From: Capitulum mitella
Lineage: Eukaryota > Arthropoda > Thecostraca > Pollicipedomorpha > Pollicipedidae
Assembly: GCA_030062745.1 (NCBI GenBank)
Contig: CP099849.1
Span: forward strand, 23,300,144 to 23,364,143
Length of the DNA: 64,000 nucleotides
Direction of reading: 5' to 3'
Part shown: piece after piece, positions 13,664 through 27,255 of the stretch
Numbering within the stretch: the stretch's first letter is position 1
How the letters are laid out: each line of letters opens with the position of its first letter
Notes under the pieces: generated by a model
Told to the model about the DNA's origin: nothing
The model's database searches: none
What the model saw: only the letters and a program-made list of their open reading frames with translations
Program-made: the position numbers and the translations under genes

Positions 13664-15616
13664 CTTGAACGCTAGTGCCTAAGGAGTTCGAGGTCGGCAA
13701 ATGTGCGCTAGAAATGTGACTATTCGAAAGCCATTTGTCAAAATATGTTTTTACGCGTAACCGAGAGAGAAGAAATCTTGATATCACATATACGGAAAAA
13801 TGAGCCAATGCGCAGTTGCTGATTACAGAGCAAAAAATAGCTATCAATATTGCGAGTTAAGTTCTTGACACCGTAAATATTTTCCTTCGTCTTTGAGTTT
13901 CATCAGTCTTTCACTTTCACTGAGGCTGAGTATGAGGAAAGTGAGTGTATTTGGATCATCTCTAAAAGAAAGTTGTCACGCAATCCAGCGCAGCGCTACA
14001 TATACGGCTTGTTACCAACTGTGTTGAAGCCTACTACAGGCGGGCACATCGAATGATATTCACCGGCGTACGTGCTAGTGTTTTTTTGCCGAGATCAAAA
14101 GAAAGATGGTGTTTGAGGTCGCGCGTCGAAATGGAGGAAGCTACATTTGAAGTGTGTTTTTTTACATGAATATTTGTGTAGTGTAAAACAATCTTACACT
14201 CTAACACAATCTTATAAGGTTCTGATTTGCCCTTGGTTTATTTCCTACTTGCCAGACTGCTGTCTGGAATATCATGGCTCCAGAATAAGGGTTTGACCTG
14301 GCTCTGAGTGTTAGAGAATATCTGGTTATTCAGCATGGCAGAACCTAAAAAGGTTATGTGAGCAGGAACAAATTTTAACATTTACATTCCATCTCAAAAT
14401 ATATGTTTCATTGACATCATTAGCAGATGTCAAGGTCTGTGCAGGCTAGACATCACCCAGGATTTAGTCCATTGGGTTGAAGAAAGCAGTGAACCAGTGT
14501 GACTGACTTCATATACATCAAATTGCTCATGCTTGCTCTTGAAAATTTTTGAATGGCTGTCAGTTTGTTTCACTATGTAAGTTTGCACTATATTGTAAAA
14601 TTGCCATTATAAACTAGGGCCTTTGATAATCATCTGTGAGGTCATTGGCAGTCTTCATTGATCTTTCATGACATTGTACACATTACTGGCTACTGCATGC
14701 TATTTGGAATCTTGCACAATCATGGTATTGATTAGCATTGAGCAAAATTAAGAAAGTGGAGAATCTCCCAACATTATCTGTTTGGTGCAATTTTGTCATG
14801 ATTTTGAGCAACAAGAAAACAACTTTTGGCTGAAATGTGCAGAAATAATACACTGTTTGCAGAATTCCTTAGACAAAATATGGCATATTTTAGGCCAAAT
14901 TGAAAAAAGACTAAAACAAGCATTTTTTGGTCACAGTTAAATGATTCAAAGCTATGTGCACATGAAGTTATAAGTCTGCAAGATGCAATACAACTACTGA
15001 GAGTTGTACAGACCTCACAGTGTTTTCTGCATGTTTGATTTAGGTCATGGGGTTATTTTTAAAGTTGTTAGGTGCCAAACCATTTTTTATTTGTTTACAT
15101 GCAACAGCATTGGTCTTATGGTTAAAGTAACCTAATTTGGTTAAAGTAAAGTAATTATGGTTAAAGTAACCTAAAGATTCATGGGGCACCTCCCACCTGC
15201 TCTGTTATTGTCTACATCAATGACTGAGACTTAGTCAGCTTGTGACTTAGCTCCTAATAAATTGTGCATATAGGCAAACATATATCAAACATACTTAACA
15301 GAATGGTGAACTGATATTGTTTTGTGTTGGTGATCTCACTTGTTCTTCCAGAAACAAATGCTTTAAAGCTTCTGTTAGCTCTCTTTGCTCTTCATGGGAC
15401 TTGAGTCTGCTGATCAGACAACATAAAGTCAAATATTGAGGTTCTCACAAAACAGAACTGGAAGCCATGGTCATCTGACATGTTTGTGCTAGTGTTGACT
15501 GTTGATTGATCAAAAGTCACTGCAGGTGCTATATGGTGCCTTCATGATGCATACTACCAACAGGATGACACCGCAATTGACGTATAAGCACATACATCAC
15601 AGTGTTGGCCCCAGAA
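13664..15616. promoter_or_regulatory. Divergent intergenic region between RBM45 and the zinc-finger gene
   Basis: The two genes start in opposite directions, 1.95 kb apart between start codons. The first 450 bases or so (13664-14130) keep many CpGs, as expected of an unmethylated promoter. From about 14140 to 15568 I find no CpG at all, which suggests transcribed 5' sequence of the zinc-finger gene. The promoter is inferred from layout and composition. I saw no reliable core promoter motif. Confidence 0.4.
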
Positions 15617-18600
15617 ATGGAAGAGAGCATTTTGCCTCTCAAGACTAAGAACAGCTCAGAAATGCTGTTGTTGAAACGATCAGGGAAAAATGATAATGTG
15701 AATAATTTAGGCACTGAAGGCTGCAGTTTACAAGTAAGTAATCAAAGGATAGCTCCATGTTTATGTCATGGTTCCTGGCTAATAGTCTGTTTCAAAGGTT
15801 TCCAATTTTTAATTGCTTGTCACTGATTTATTATTACTGATTTAACTACATAGGCTGTGGTAATACATAATTATATGATGCACATAATGTACTTGTCTGT
15901 TCAGTTCAGTTTATTTGCAAATCTTTCCATTGCATGGATTACTGTTTGATTCTAGTCATTACAGTACAGCACATGTGCTTTTGTCATACAGATAAAACTA
16001 GAAACGGACGTGGGCTGGTCTGAATGCGAATGGAGTATATGTTAGCCATATTGGTGTGGTGGCAGGTCCAGATTTGGAGGGAGGAACCCTGGCCACCAGC
16101 AGGCCATGCTTTGCCCTTGCTGGAGCCGTCCAGCCGACGTGACGCTGCAGGCGGTAGCCAGGCCGGCGGGGACGATCAAGCCGGCCTGTCGCCGGCGGAC
16201 GGCTCTGTGCTCAGGCTGGTCGTGGACGTGGGCCGGCCGGACGTCACACTGCACCACGGCAAGAAACACCAGTACAGGGTCAGTGGACCCGCCAGGGATC
16301 ACGCTGGCGTGGGGCGACAGGAGCCAGTGTTTCTCTTTAGGGTAGTGTTGACTAGGGGAAAGCACAGCTTTAGTTTAGTGGACCAGGTAAAGCAAGCAGG
16401 GGCGAGAGCACTATGCCGTCGCGGTTTGGTGGCTTTCCCGTGCGCCATATGTCTGCCGCTGTATGTGGACCGTTTTCGGTGCATTTGCCTGCCATTTGCA
16501 TACATGTCATTGTCTCCATTGGTCGTACGCTCTGTTACTTGTTAACATTGATCGCCAACTTGGTGCCCCGGTTGCTGTCGATCAGGTGTTGGAGAAGCAG
16601 ACGAATCCTCCGGCTCCGGAGTTTGCCCCTGATGCGAGGAACGTCCTTGTGCCAGAGGACGACTGCAGGCGCCACTACATCCTCTTCACCAACAGCGGTG
16701 GCACAGTCAAGAAAACTTGGATGTGCAGTGTGTGTAAGTTCATGTAGATGAATGACGTTATGGATTGGCATAGATAAGGTGTAAGTTATTTCATACTTGC
16801 GTTAGTGGGGAAAGTTCTTAGCATCCTTTGCTTTTGCTACAGCTAAGAAAAGTGGTTTATGTTGCGCTTACGTACATTTCGAGAGCTGTCACCTCATCTG
16901 TTTGGTATCACATTTGAAATTGTCTTAAATGTGCAGCAGGAGCCAACTGTTCACAGTCTTGGAACCAAACCGACGAAACGCTTCGTTTTCACTATAAGGC
17001 GTCCATAGCTGACCGAAACATAACATATAGCATTAAATGATTAAACTTGCATTATTTCATTATGTTGCAGTGACTGAAGGAGTTACACAACATTTGCGTT
17101 TTGACGTTTTGCGATTGACATAAGTCAATGCAGAAGCGATAACCAAAGTGTTATAGCGGCAGTGCAGGTGTCTTTATGCCCTTTTATGATTTTCTTCTTG
17201 GGCGGGGGGATTGACAATCATGTGAAGTGAACAGCTTTTAGATCAGGGTTTATACTGTGCAGAGCCAGTATAAATACTGTGTAGCCATTATATATGCTGT
17301 GCAGATTGGACAGACCCAGATCCTGCCACCCAAGTAGGCCCAAATACGGTTTAATTTTTCCCCAGACACCGATGCCGCTGAGGGAGCTTTTGTTTTGCCA
17401 CATGTGAAGCATGTTACCGCAAAGCGATTGGGAGCATTTCATTTGCACTGAAGTTATGGTAATGATTTCTAACGCAGGCATAACTGCCTCAGCGCGCGTA
17501 TTGTATTATAGCGGGTTTTTTTTTTTTCGTAGTTATTGCTACTCAAGATAATTTAAATTGAAAGAAACTGAATGAAAAGTGCTTTGCGCTGAAATCGGTT
17601 TCAGTTCGTGATATTCCACGCAATGCCCAGTTTCACTGGCTTGACGTCGTCGACTTTTCCCGGGGGCCGTTGCGGAAACGAGAATCATGATGTGCGAGTC
17701 CCATTCTGGACAGCTCTTCAAATTTGCATCGTGATCGCTAACGAACTGCAACGCATGTCGTTATTATTGGTGTCACTTTTCAGCCAATTCTGACAATTTA
17801 GAGACGATTGCAGGTCTCTGTCAGTAGTACAGTGTAGTGGTCGTTCATCATTGTGGATATCGGATTTTGAAACTGAATCCTTGGTTGATACAGATGCTTG
17901 GATGCAGAAGGTATTTTTTTATGTATCTTACCACATTGTTTTGACTTTCCGCTGTAATACTTCTACTTCAGTAGTCACACGTATGTGGTCTTGGGCTGTT
18001 CCACGGACGTTTTGAGACGTTGTTCGTCCTACTCTTTGTGTCGTTACCAGGTGGCAAAGAGTTTCCTAAGCAGTACTTCCTGATGCGGCATCTGAAGGCT
18101 TGGCATCTGAGCATCAGAAAATTCAAGTGCGACAAGTGTGATAAGGCGTTCAAAACGGTAAGGTTGCATGCATGTTTTGTGTTTTCCATGGTGATGGTTG
18201 CATTTACGTCAGGAAAAAATAGCACAAAATATATCCAAGGAAAAGTGCAAATGGTGTGTCTTTTCAGTCTTACGCGATGCCTCTTCCTGATTAGAATGTG
18301 CTTGTATGGATTAATTTGAGAGATAATTGCACTGGTGTACTGTGATTAAGAAGACGGAATTATTTTGCTGTCGTGTCGGCTGCTGTTCCATGGCAATGGT
18401 CGGTGTAAGGACGGTCGTGCCCTGACGCGGCCGGGGGCGGAATTATTTTGCTGTCGTGTCGGCTGCTGTTCCATGGCAATGGTCGGTGTAAGGACGGTCG
18501 TGCCCTGACCGCGGCCGGGGGCGCTGCCGACAGAGGAACGGGCTGGTACAGCACAGCGTCCGCCACTCGTCGCTCCGCCCGTACGTCTGCCCTGTCTGCC

Positions 18601-21600
18601 AGAAGGCGTTCGGCCGCGTGTCGGTGCTGCTCGAGCACCAGCGGCTGCATTCTGACCACAAGCGGTTCAGCTGCCACTGCGGCAAGAGCTTCCACCAGAA
18701 GGGTGAGCGGCGCGCGGTCGGCGGCGCGGCCCAGAGGCAGGCCGTGGCGCGGCGTGGCGCGGACTCGGTCTGTTGTCGCCTGGACTAGTTTCCATTCAGG
18801 AGAGTTTTTCGGCGTTGAAAACTCGAGCGGCGACTACAGACGTCATATTCCTCAGTTTCTTGTTTTTTGTTCCGTTTTTTTTTTTGCCTCTCCCGAATCG
18901 CAGTGTTGCATTGTCGTGTGTTGACCAGCTGACCATGTCTCAAAGGCTCTAGTCCCAGCCTACAGCTGATGTCCTCGCAAATCTCTCGAGATCGACGTGT
19001 TTTAAGCGATCCCTTCTGCCTGATTCTTTCTCAGAAAAATGAGTTGCCAGCCTTAGAGACGCCATTTCCTACCATATCGTCCCGATGTGCAGATGTAGTT
19101 TCCTGCCCCAGGAGACTTTCGTTTTCGTTACGAAACGATATGTGACACCGTTTCAGCTCAATGACGAGAAGGCGAGGCTTGAAATCTGCTACAGTTTGGG
19201 TTTTGTACGGTACCTATCTTCGTTGGCAGTAAATCTGATTGCGCACCAACGCGTCCACCTGCCGACAAAGGGCGTCAGGAATCGGCCGACCCCCAGCCAG
19301 GCCCGGCCCCAGCAGAGCAGCGGGCCGAAGCTCAGCTACAGGTGTCTGGCCTGCGGCGAGGAGCAGGCCTCGCTGCAGCCCTTCCTCGACCACAAACAGT
19401 GGGTGGGTGCGGGACGCTGCCGGCCAGCACGGACCAGACGGAGAGATCGTTTTACCTCGTCCGACCGCGACTGACCGTCGTTGGCCCTGTGTTGGTCAAC
19501 TCTTTAGTAGTGGCACCATCTTATATGCATGACATTGTGCCAGTTAAACGTACTAATATGTTTTTTTTACGTCGTATTGGGGAGTTGGTGGATGGAGAGC
19601 AAAAAGCTTTGTTGGTTAAGAGGACAGGAAAAGGTTGATATAAAGCGTCCTAATGGATAGGTACTTACGTTAGCCCACCACTTGCACATTCATAGTTTTA
19701 TGATCTCTGACAGTTTTGTTGTTTGCTGTGTGCAGTGTTGTTGTCACTCTGGCGGTCTTGTTTCAGTGTAAGCCGACGCTGTCGTCTCTGGGCCAGAAGA
19801 GCAGCTCTGCTCTGGATCCTCAACAGCAACAGGACATCGCACAAACGCGAAATATGTAAGTCGGGTTGCATCAGTGTAGACTGTCAGACCGCTTATATTT
19901 TACGAGTCATACGCCTCAGACTCTCAACAGTTTAGAGTGTAAATGGCGCTTATACGATTCAGGCAGCTCAGACTCCCAGGCTGCCGGACAGTTCAAACTC
20001 TGAGATAGCCCAAACTCTTGACAACTCAGATTCTCGCGGTGCTCCCGCAGGGATGATAAACTGCTGAAGAAGATCCAGAGCATCGTCCAGAACCAGGAGC
20101 TGCTGCAGACGTCGGGACCGTCGGGTCGGCCGACCGGCGGCGAGCCCGGCGCAGCTCCCGCCGCTGGCCCGGCGGCAGGACAGCGGGCGGAGCAGCGGGC
20201 GCAGCAGATGGCAGGGGACCGGACGGAGCCGGGACCGCCGTGGCACCGGCCGTGCCTGCTCCAGCAGGGCCGGCCGCAGGGCCGCCTGGAGCAGGAGCGG
20301 CTGCGGAGTCGGCGGCAGCAGCGGCCGCAGGAGCAGCCGGAGAGCCGGCCGCAGGGGCGGCTGGAGAGCCCAGCGCCGTGTGGTCAGCAGGACACGGACG
20401 CCATTCCGGCCACAGTGCAGCAGGACTTGTCCCGATTCAGACAGGTTCGTCTGATGGGGTGTCTGGTACAGCGACTGTTTGCACGCAAAAGTTGGCGGCA
20501 TTTTTGGTGGCACTGGATTGTTTTCATTGTTTTTTTTTCCGGCGTGCAACGATTTCATCCGTGATGTTCGATATGTAGATTAATACAATTGGGTTAATAG
20601 TACACGTCATTATTCTTTACTACCATTGTTTTAGGGTGTCCCAACTCCAGATGACCTTCCCACTTTAACACTGGTGTTATTAAATTTGTATGTATGCTGC
20701 CCGTCACAGCTGACTACCTCTCGGAGTGCTGACTGTTGCCGTATCCTTCAGGTGTCGAGAGTGCTGACACCTGCAGTGCCTCCCAGCTCTTGGGGTTGCT
20801 AACAGTTTCAGTGTCATCTGTCGGGGGTGCTGACACCTGCAGTGTCTCCCAGCACCCAGCTGTCCGGGGTGCTGACACGTGCGTTGTCCCCATCTGTCGG
20901 GATTGCCTGACGCTGTGATATCCTGCAGCTGTCCGGGGTGCTGACGGTGGGTCCGATCCGGACGCGCTCGATGCAGCTGGCCCGGGACAAGGGCCTGCAG
21001 CCGTTCGTGCTGCTGCAGAGCGGTGGCGAGGAGCCGACGCTGGCCAAGGCGCTGCGCATCTCCGACGGCCGGGAGGTGAGAGATGAGAGCCTGCCGCCTG
21101 TCAAGTGGTGTCTGCCGGCGTCCCCTGGTGCTTTGTGCTCCGTTGTACCGCCGTCCTCTGGTGTTGTGGTCCCGTGTACCGCCGTCCTCTGGTGCTGTGA
21201 TCCTATGTACCGTCGTCATTTGGTGCTGTGATCATGTACCGCTGTCCTCTGGTACCGTGATCTTGCGTACTGCCGTCCTCTGATGCTGTTATCTTGTGTG
21301 CCGCTGTCCTTGTGCTGTTGTCTTGTGTACTGCTGTCCTCTGGTGTTATGATCCTGTGTACTGTTGTTGTCCGCTGGTACTGTAGTCCTGTGTACGACTG
21401 CCCTCTGGTGCAGTGGCTATCCTCTGATGTTGTGGACCTGTGTACCAACGTCCTCTGGTGCTGTGGCTGCCCTCTGATGTTGTGGTCCTGTGTACTGCTG
21501 TCCTCTGGTGTCCTCTGGTCCTATATGTATACCGTCCTCTGGTGCTGTGGCTGCCCTCTTATGTTGTGGTCCTGTGTACTGCTGTCCTCTGGTGTCCTCT

Positions 21601-24600
21601 GGTCCTATATGTATACCGTGCTCTAGTGCTGTGGTCCTGTGTAGCACCGTCGATACCACAACAGAAAACGGCCTGTTGGTGTCTGCCGTCCTCGTCACGA
21701 CCGACAGTGACCTGTGTGTGTGCCCCTTGGGTCAGCTGCTGATTCCGGCCACCACCGAGGATCTGCGCCTGCTGCGCCGGCGACAGGCCAACATCACCAA
21801 AGTGGACGTGAGTGGCGGCTGGTCAGACTGTTGCCGGGTCAGTGTAATGTATCATGGTGGTTCATAGCGCCCTGATGGGGCGGTATGGAAGTCGGATGAC
21901 AAATAACAGGCTTCATCTGATGTTGTCCAGCCGCTGCCGGCCGATATGCAGGGTGGACATAAATATTTTCAGTCTTTATGGTTGACTGAGCTGCTGATGA
22001 TTGATTGACCAGAGGGCAAAAATATGTTCGTTCTGCGTATAACGAGTACGTGACGGTTTCGCCCGGCTCGTGGACTTTTCTGCTGTCGCCTAGTGTGAGT
22101 AATGTTGGACCCTACACGTTTCCGTTGTTCTGCTACCTGGCAAGATATTCAGTATTTTGCCCTTAGATGTTCTTACGTGCCCGTATCATTTGGAGTTGAC
22201 GCGGATTTCCTTGGCCAGCTGCCGGTGGTTGCCATAGTGACGCAGTACAAAGACGCGGACGGCACGCACCTGCGCGTGCAGCCGCCCAGCTGGGAGGGAC
22301 CAAACTGCACCGCTGTCTCCACGTCTCAGATCGACATGCCTCTCACCGACGGTAGGTCCTCAGAGCGTGTTGTGTCGAGCCTTAGTGGTCCGTCCGGTCC
22401 CTGGGGCTCTGGTTACCGGGAGACCAGCCACCGCTGGTCTCGGCTACCCGTCCCTCCGGAGAGGTGACGGTCGGCGGTCCGTGCCGGTCCAGGAAGCAAC
22501 TGTCCACTGCAGTGTAGAAGTTATTCCTCTCCGGAGGAGGCGGGTGACCGTCTGCACGCGCTTTCAGTCATTATCGACAGAGAGGTCGCACGATGGGTGG
22601 GCAGCGATTGACCGTTCAGTGCGAGCACGCCGAAAGGTCGGTCCGTATGAAATTGCCGTATGGAACACCCTCCGTGACCAAGCGTGCGAGATCCGTGAGG
22701 ACACCTGCGAAGCCTGGAAGGGGCACCTGCCGAGCTCTGGAGGGGCACCTGCCGTTTCGGAGAGGGGCATCTGCTGTGTGGGGAGGGGCACCTGCCGAGC
22801 TCCGGAGGGGCACCTGCCGTTCCGGAGAGGGGCATCTGCTGTGTGGGGAGGGGCACCTGCCGAGCGATGGAAAGGCGCCAGCCGTGCCCGAATGGGAGCC
22901 GCCTTGCCCGACAGGAATCAGGTTGAGCTCACCGTTCTGTACGAGTACATCTCCGACCGTCCTGCGTCGTCAGTACAGGCATCCTGGAATGCGGCGCAGG
23001 TCGTCCTGTTCCGCTCCTCCCCAGGCGGCTGATGGGGGTGGTTTAGGGGGAGGGGCTCGAGTTTGACGTCAGCCGTGCCCCTCGCACATGGCCCAGTCGC
23101 GGCGCTCGTGTTTATGTTATCGCGGACCGGTTCGCGGCCGGACAAGTTGGCCGGATGTCATGCTCTGTTTTGAGGGTGAGCTGCCTGGTCCGCTCTTTTT
23201 CTGACCCGGTCAGGACCACGTGGTCACCAGCTTTTACAGTTTACGGCTGTTACGATTTTTACAGTGCCAGTAGTACGTTCTAGCCGGGTGCCATTTTCAC
23301 TGTCGTAAAGGACATGTTATAATGATAGCAATGATGACAATTTGGACTCTGAAGACAGCGATGTTTATGTCAAAGGATGTCGGAGACTACGCAGTGGTTG
23401 GTGCGTTGATGCCTAAGGTATCGAAACGGACAACATTGTACTGAAGAGACGGATGATGGAATGTGCGTGAGATGTTGAAAGGGGAAGAGTGGTTGGTGGG
23501 TTGGTCACTGGGTTATTGAACGGCACTCCTGGTTGGTGGGTTGGTTACGTGGTTATTTAACGGCCACGATCATTTCGCGTCGCAGCCTCTCACGCCAGCT
23601 TCCGGGGAACTGCGAACTGTCTCTGTCACCCGAACTCGAACCGTGACTCTGTTGGCCACAGAGCGAGCATGGTAGCCACTAACGACGCCTGCCCTGGAGG
23701 GGACATTTTTTATATACCCTGAACCGAATAGTTTGACAGGGTGATGTTAGGGATCGGAGCCCACGCTAAGCAGAGCTTGCGTGGGCTAAGATTCCGACCC
23801 CTACACCCGATGACTCAGTTCTAGGTAATGGATGATTATGCGACGGAATTTTTACGTGTCGGCAAGGGTGCGACACGACCGTGTGGTTGTCAACTTGACT
23901 CTACGTTGGCCAACTGCCAGCAGATCCGCGGGCCAAATGTCGAGCGCCGGGCGACTCGAACCGGTCGTGCCAGGACGGTGAGATCAGAGCATATTAACGG
24001 AGCCACCGATCACGGTAGCTCGGCTTTTAGGGAACGACGAAAATTGCATAAGGGAGAGCGAAATGTCAAGTTAACCGCATACCCATATATTTCCCCAAAT
24101 GGTACAATTTGGGTGGTGAACATTAGTGTCCGCACTGCTCGCAGTCGGTCTGGTTAGAAAATCCAAGCCATTGATACGATACCGATACACATTCCGCAGG
24201 ATTTTGTGCGACTCGCTGGCAGAATAGTTGTTTGAATGTGTTGCTGTCAGCGCTACCGCTTTTTTCGAGCCCAGAACAGAGATGTCGGCAGTGGTGGCGA
24301 CAATGGCCATTGCGGAAAAGCCCATCATCTGGTAGCGTGTTGGCGTGACTGCCCTCATGCCATTACATGTTTCCGATGAGCGTTAATACGTTGCGGTTGG
24401 GAAGCGCAGTCAGCAGCTTGAATTTATCCGGGTGCAGTGTGAACACCGCACCCTGTAAACAGTACCACTCCCGGAAATGCCCTGCGGCGCCGGCCGCCGC
24501 GCAGTACCATGTGCAGACCGGGAGTCGGCCACGCCCGTCCAGGGTCTATCGCCACCCGAGGAGGCGGTCCGGGGTCACGACATGAGGCCGCGCCGGCTGG

Positions 24601-27255
24601 GCGGATGGACGCGTTTGCGTGGGCGGCGGACGGCGCTGTGCTGGCGAAATGGCCCGCGCCCCGCCACTGGGCCAATGAGCCGGACCGAGAGGTACCAAGT
24701 GGTGCCTTCCGGCCGACGCTTCAGTCTGGGTGATGCGTGTGGACGGCCAAGGCAGGAGTCGTGATGATCCATTGCTGAGGGTCTGTTGCGCTAATTGCTG
24801 CTCTGTAATTCCCTGCTGGAAGTTAGCAGTGTGGAGCAAACGAACGGAAGAGCTAGGACAGTTAGATTATTGTGTTCCTCGTCAGTCAATTCGGGCTTAA
24901 AACTGGCTGGACGGTTAGCGCTACGTTCTTTTTCCTTTTTGAATCAAGTCATGCAAGGTTCCTTGTGGGGAGTGACACCTGAAGGCAGCTTATCTAAGGG
25001 TGGCATTGAAAGAAGCGATGCTGGAAAGAGTACTGCTTATTTTTGGTCGTAGTTCTCATGAAACTGCGTAAATATTTCCGCGCTGAAAAAAAAACTGATG
25101 GGCGTTCAAGCTGCAGTGTTGTTCGGCTGTACTCTTTTACCGAAGTTCGACATCAGCACAGTGGCGGTGCGGCGCTGTTGCAGACGAACAGGGCCCGGCG
25201 TCGGACGGCCTGGAGCAGTACCTGTCAATGCCCTCTGGCGCCGACCTGCTGTCGTCCGGGCCGGACCTGCTGGCGACCTCAGCCGACCTGCTGCCGACCT
25301 CGGCCGACCTGCTGACGGCTGCGGCTGACCTGCCGCCCCTACCCGGCCCGCCGCCGGCCGCGGACCTGCTGCCGGCCAGGACGGACCTGCTGCCGGCCGC
25401 CGCCGACCTGCTGCCGGCAGGTCAGTGGACCTGGCCGCAGGTGTTTCCCGGCGCGGGCAGGTGTTGTATGCGGGGGTAGTGAGGGGCAGGCAGGTGGCGG
25501 GGAAGCGATGTTTTTGTGGTGGCAGGGTCGAACCCTCGTTCTCTGAGATGGGTACTCTTGTGCTGAGAGACCTTTGTGCGCGGACCTCTGTCGCTGACGT
25601 TTGTGGCTTTGTTCGTGGTCTAACCTGACCGCTGCTGCGGGCGGCGATACCGTGCTGCAGTTTGTCCTCTGGCGGTGCGCGCGGTCTGACCGGCCCCTGC
25701 TGCAGGCGGCGATACCATGGTGCAGTTTGTGCGCGAAACGCCTGCCGGCGGCTTCGAGATGGTGTCGGTGGAGGAGGCGGCGCTACTTTTCAGCCAACCA
25801 GGCAGCTCCTATCAGGTACGGTTAGTCCTGTGCACACAGGCATGGCGGGTATCTCCTGACAGCCATGCTATCCTCTGTTCAGTATTTGCATACGTTTTTT
25901 CTTCATTTTCCGTTTTTGGTTTTCGTGTTGTTCGGACACGTTTGTCACCCTCGCTTGGTTTTCGGGCGCTCCAAAACGAATCGCAGCGCAACGCTCTTGG
26001 CGAAACGTTCATGACAGTGGTCTTTGTTCTCGAGGTTGAAGGGTGCATCGACAACCAGGTCATAGGGCGTCGGGGAAGTAGGGGGAGTGCTGTTGAAATC
26101 TTGTCGTCTGGTGATTCCATGATCACGAAATCCCGTAGTGGTTTGCTTGTCGAACAGTTCGTGCAAAACTGGCGACCACTCCCAGCTTTGCAACACGGCA
26201 TGCAACCCGGAAGTATGATAACAGCGAGCAGAGCCCATGGTATTTGCGGTCTTTCCCCAAATGCCGTCCTAGCTATGTGTATCTGGCGTGCCGCTGTTGT
26301 AGTCGACTGCGTTCGGACGGCTTTGTGGGACACGTGTCAGTATTTGTAATGTCACGCCTGAAGATACGGAACAGATTGCTTGAATTGCCTGTCACTGAGC
26401 CTTCAAAGCTCGGAGATTTTGTGTTGGGAGCGCGGACGTGTTTTAAATGGGCGGCCATAATGTAAACAAACAGCTGTAGTTGTGCCGGCCTGGCTCCTCT
26501 TACGGGGTCAGTATTCGTGCGGTCGTTCTTGCTTCGCTGTTGCATGACCCATATCTGTAGGTCGAGGAAGGTGTATCAGCGCCTTTTTGTCGTGGATGAT
26601 GGCTACGTTGTACTGAATGTCCGATTGATTCATGACGCTCCGTGTTAAAGTTATCGGCTGTGTTCCATTCGGCCCTGTATTAACCGATTTTACAGTAGCT
26701 TTGTTTGAATTAGGTTCTGTTTGTCACAGCTTTGGTTTTGTGAGCGTGGAGACCAGGTCGTGTAAACCGGCCATAAATCGAACGTGTACAGAATGCCACT
26801 ACCACTGATGCCCATTGTAAATCGTAATGTATGTAACCGGGCCGGATGCTTTCGGGTGAAAGGGACGTGTAGAATCATATTGGGATTCCATGATCACAGT
26901 CTGTTAAAAACGTTTTGAAGTGAAAAAATATCCCAAAAATCACCACGAAAGTGGGCTGCTGGACGATGTGACCCACATACGCACATTTTACAGCCGGATG
27001 TTCTGTGCTCTCACGGTGGCACCGTCCAGACGCAGCCGGTGAACTGGCCATGCGGGGAGGGTTTCTCCGCCCGGGGCGTCGTGACGTCACCGCGGCCGTG
27101 CGGCCGGTCCCTCTCTCCATGGACCGGCCGGAAAGGCCCGCGCCTCCCCGCGGCGGCGCTGACGGCGCACCGGGCTGTTGCAGGTCCTCTGCGGGGAGGA
27201 GCAGGCGGCGACGGGGCTGGACCGGGCGCCGGCGACGGTCCACGGAGCCGGCTGA
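15617..27255 (+). CDS. C2H2 zinc-finger protein with five fingers and an acidic repeat tail
   Basis: Exons are 15617-15733, 16066-16278, 16586-16733, 18051-18157, 18534-18702, 19230-19402, 19767-19855, 20051-20444, 20929-21075, 21736-21807, 22219-22351, 25184-25420, 25706-25815 and 27184-27255. They give 726 aa in phase. Fingers: ZF1 C157/C160/H173/H178; ZF2 C186/C189/H202/H206, split by an intron; ZF3 C214/C217/H230/H234; ZF4 C242/C244/H257/H261, with only one residue between its cysteines, split by an intron; ZF5 C290/C293/H306/C310, a C2HC finger split by an intron. Fingers completed across introns strongly support these joins. A basic Gln/Arg/Pro-rich region (about 360-470) and a DLL-repeat segment (about 590-665) follow. 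Probably a nuclear DNA-binding regulator. I do not recognise the orthologue. The first and last exons and the join over the 2.8-kb intron 22352-25183 are the least certain. Confidence 0.8.
18357..18520 (+). repeat. 80-bp tandem duplication just before a zinc-finger exon
   Basis: Two almost identical copies, each holding TGCTGTCGTGTCGGCTGCTG and ending in a GCGGCCGGGGGC stretch, lie head to tail. The second ends about 15 bp before the 3' splice site of the exon at 18534. Confidence 0.9.
20715..20950 (+). repeat. Intronic tandem repeat that includes the next exon's splice acceptor
   Basis: Degenerate copies of a roughly 40-50-bp unit contain CTGTCGGGGGTGCTGACAC. The unit at about 20857 reads AGCTGTCCGGGGTGCTGAC. 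This is identical to the acceptor AG plus the first bases of the exon at 20929. The exon start is thus part of the repeat family. Confidence 0.8.
21130..21660 (+). repeat. Minisatellite, unit about 27-32 bp
   Basis: More than a dozen copies of a unit like GTGTACTGCTGTCCTCTGGT fill most of the intron 21076-21735 of the zinc-finger gene. A higher-order duplication of about 98 bp is visible at 21465-21620. Confidence 0.9.
22710..22870 (+). repeat. Minisatellite, 22-bp unit in a 66-bp higher-order repeat
   Basis: Copies of GGAGGGGCACCTGCCG and GGGGCATCTGCTGTGTGGGG alternate. Three 22-bp subunits form a 66-bp block that occurs twice. It lies in the intron 22352-25183. Confidence 0.88.
23741..23813. 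repeat. Imperfect foldback sequence, arms about 25 bp
   Basis: The arm AGCCCACGC at about 23758 pairs with GCGTGGGCT about 12 bases further on. Outer sequence TAGGGATCGG also pairs with CCGACCCCTA. It may be a transposon remnant or a structured RNA. It does not fold as a tRNA. Confidence 0.6.
25630..25735 (+). repeat. Partial duplication of the next exon's start
   Basis: Sequence at about 25632-25665 copies the acceptor region and first bases of the exon at 25706 (GGCGGCGATACC, then TGCAGTTTGT). In the upstream copy the acceptor AG has become GG, so it is probably a dead splice site. Confidence 0.75.

Noticed and set aside
23741-23813. tRNA gene
   Set aside because: There is one long arm pairing, but no cloverleaf, anticodon arm or T-loop motif.
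24477-24764. Open frames in the large zinc-finger intron, one containing MDAFAWAADGAVLAKW
   Set aside because: Splice sites are weak and the joined model is already in phase without it. GC-rich sequence gives such frames by chance.
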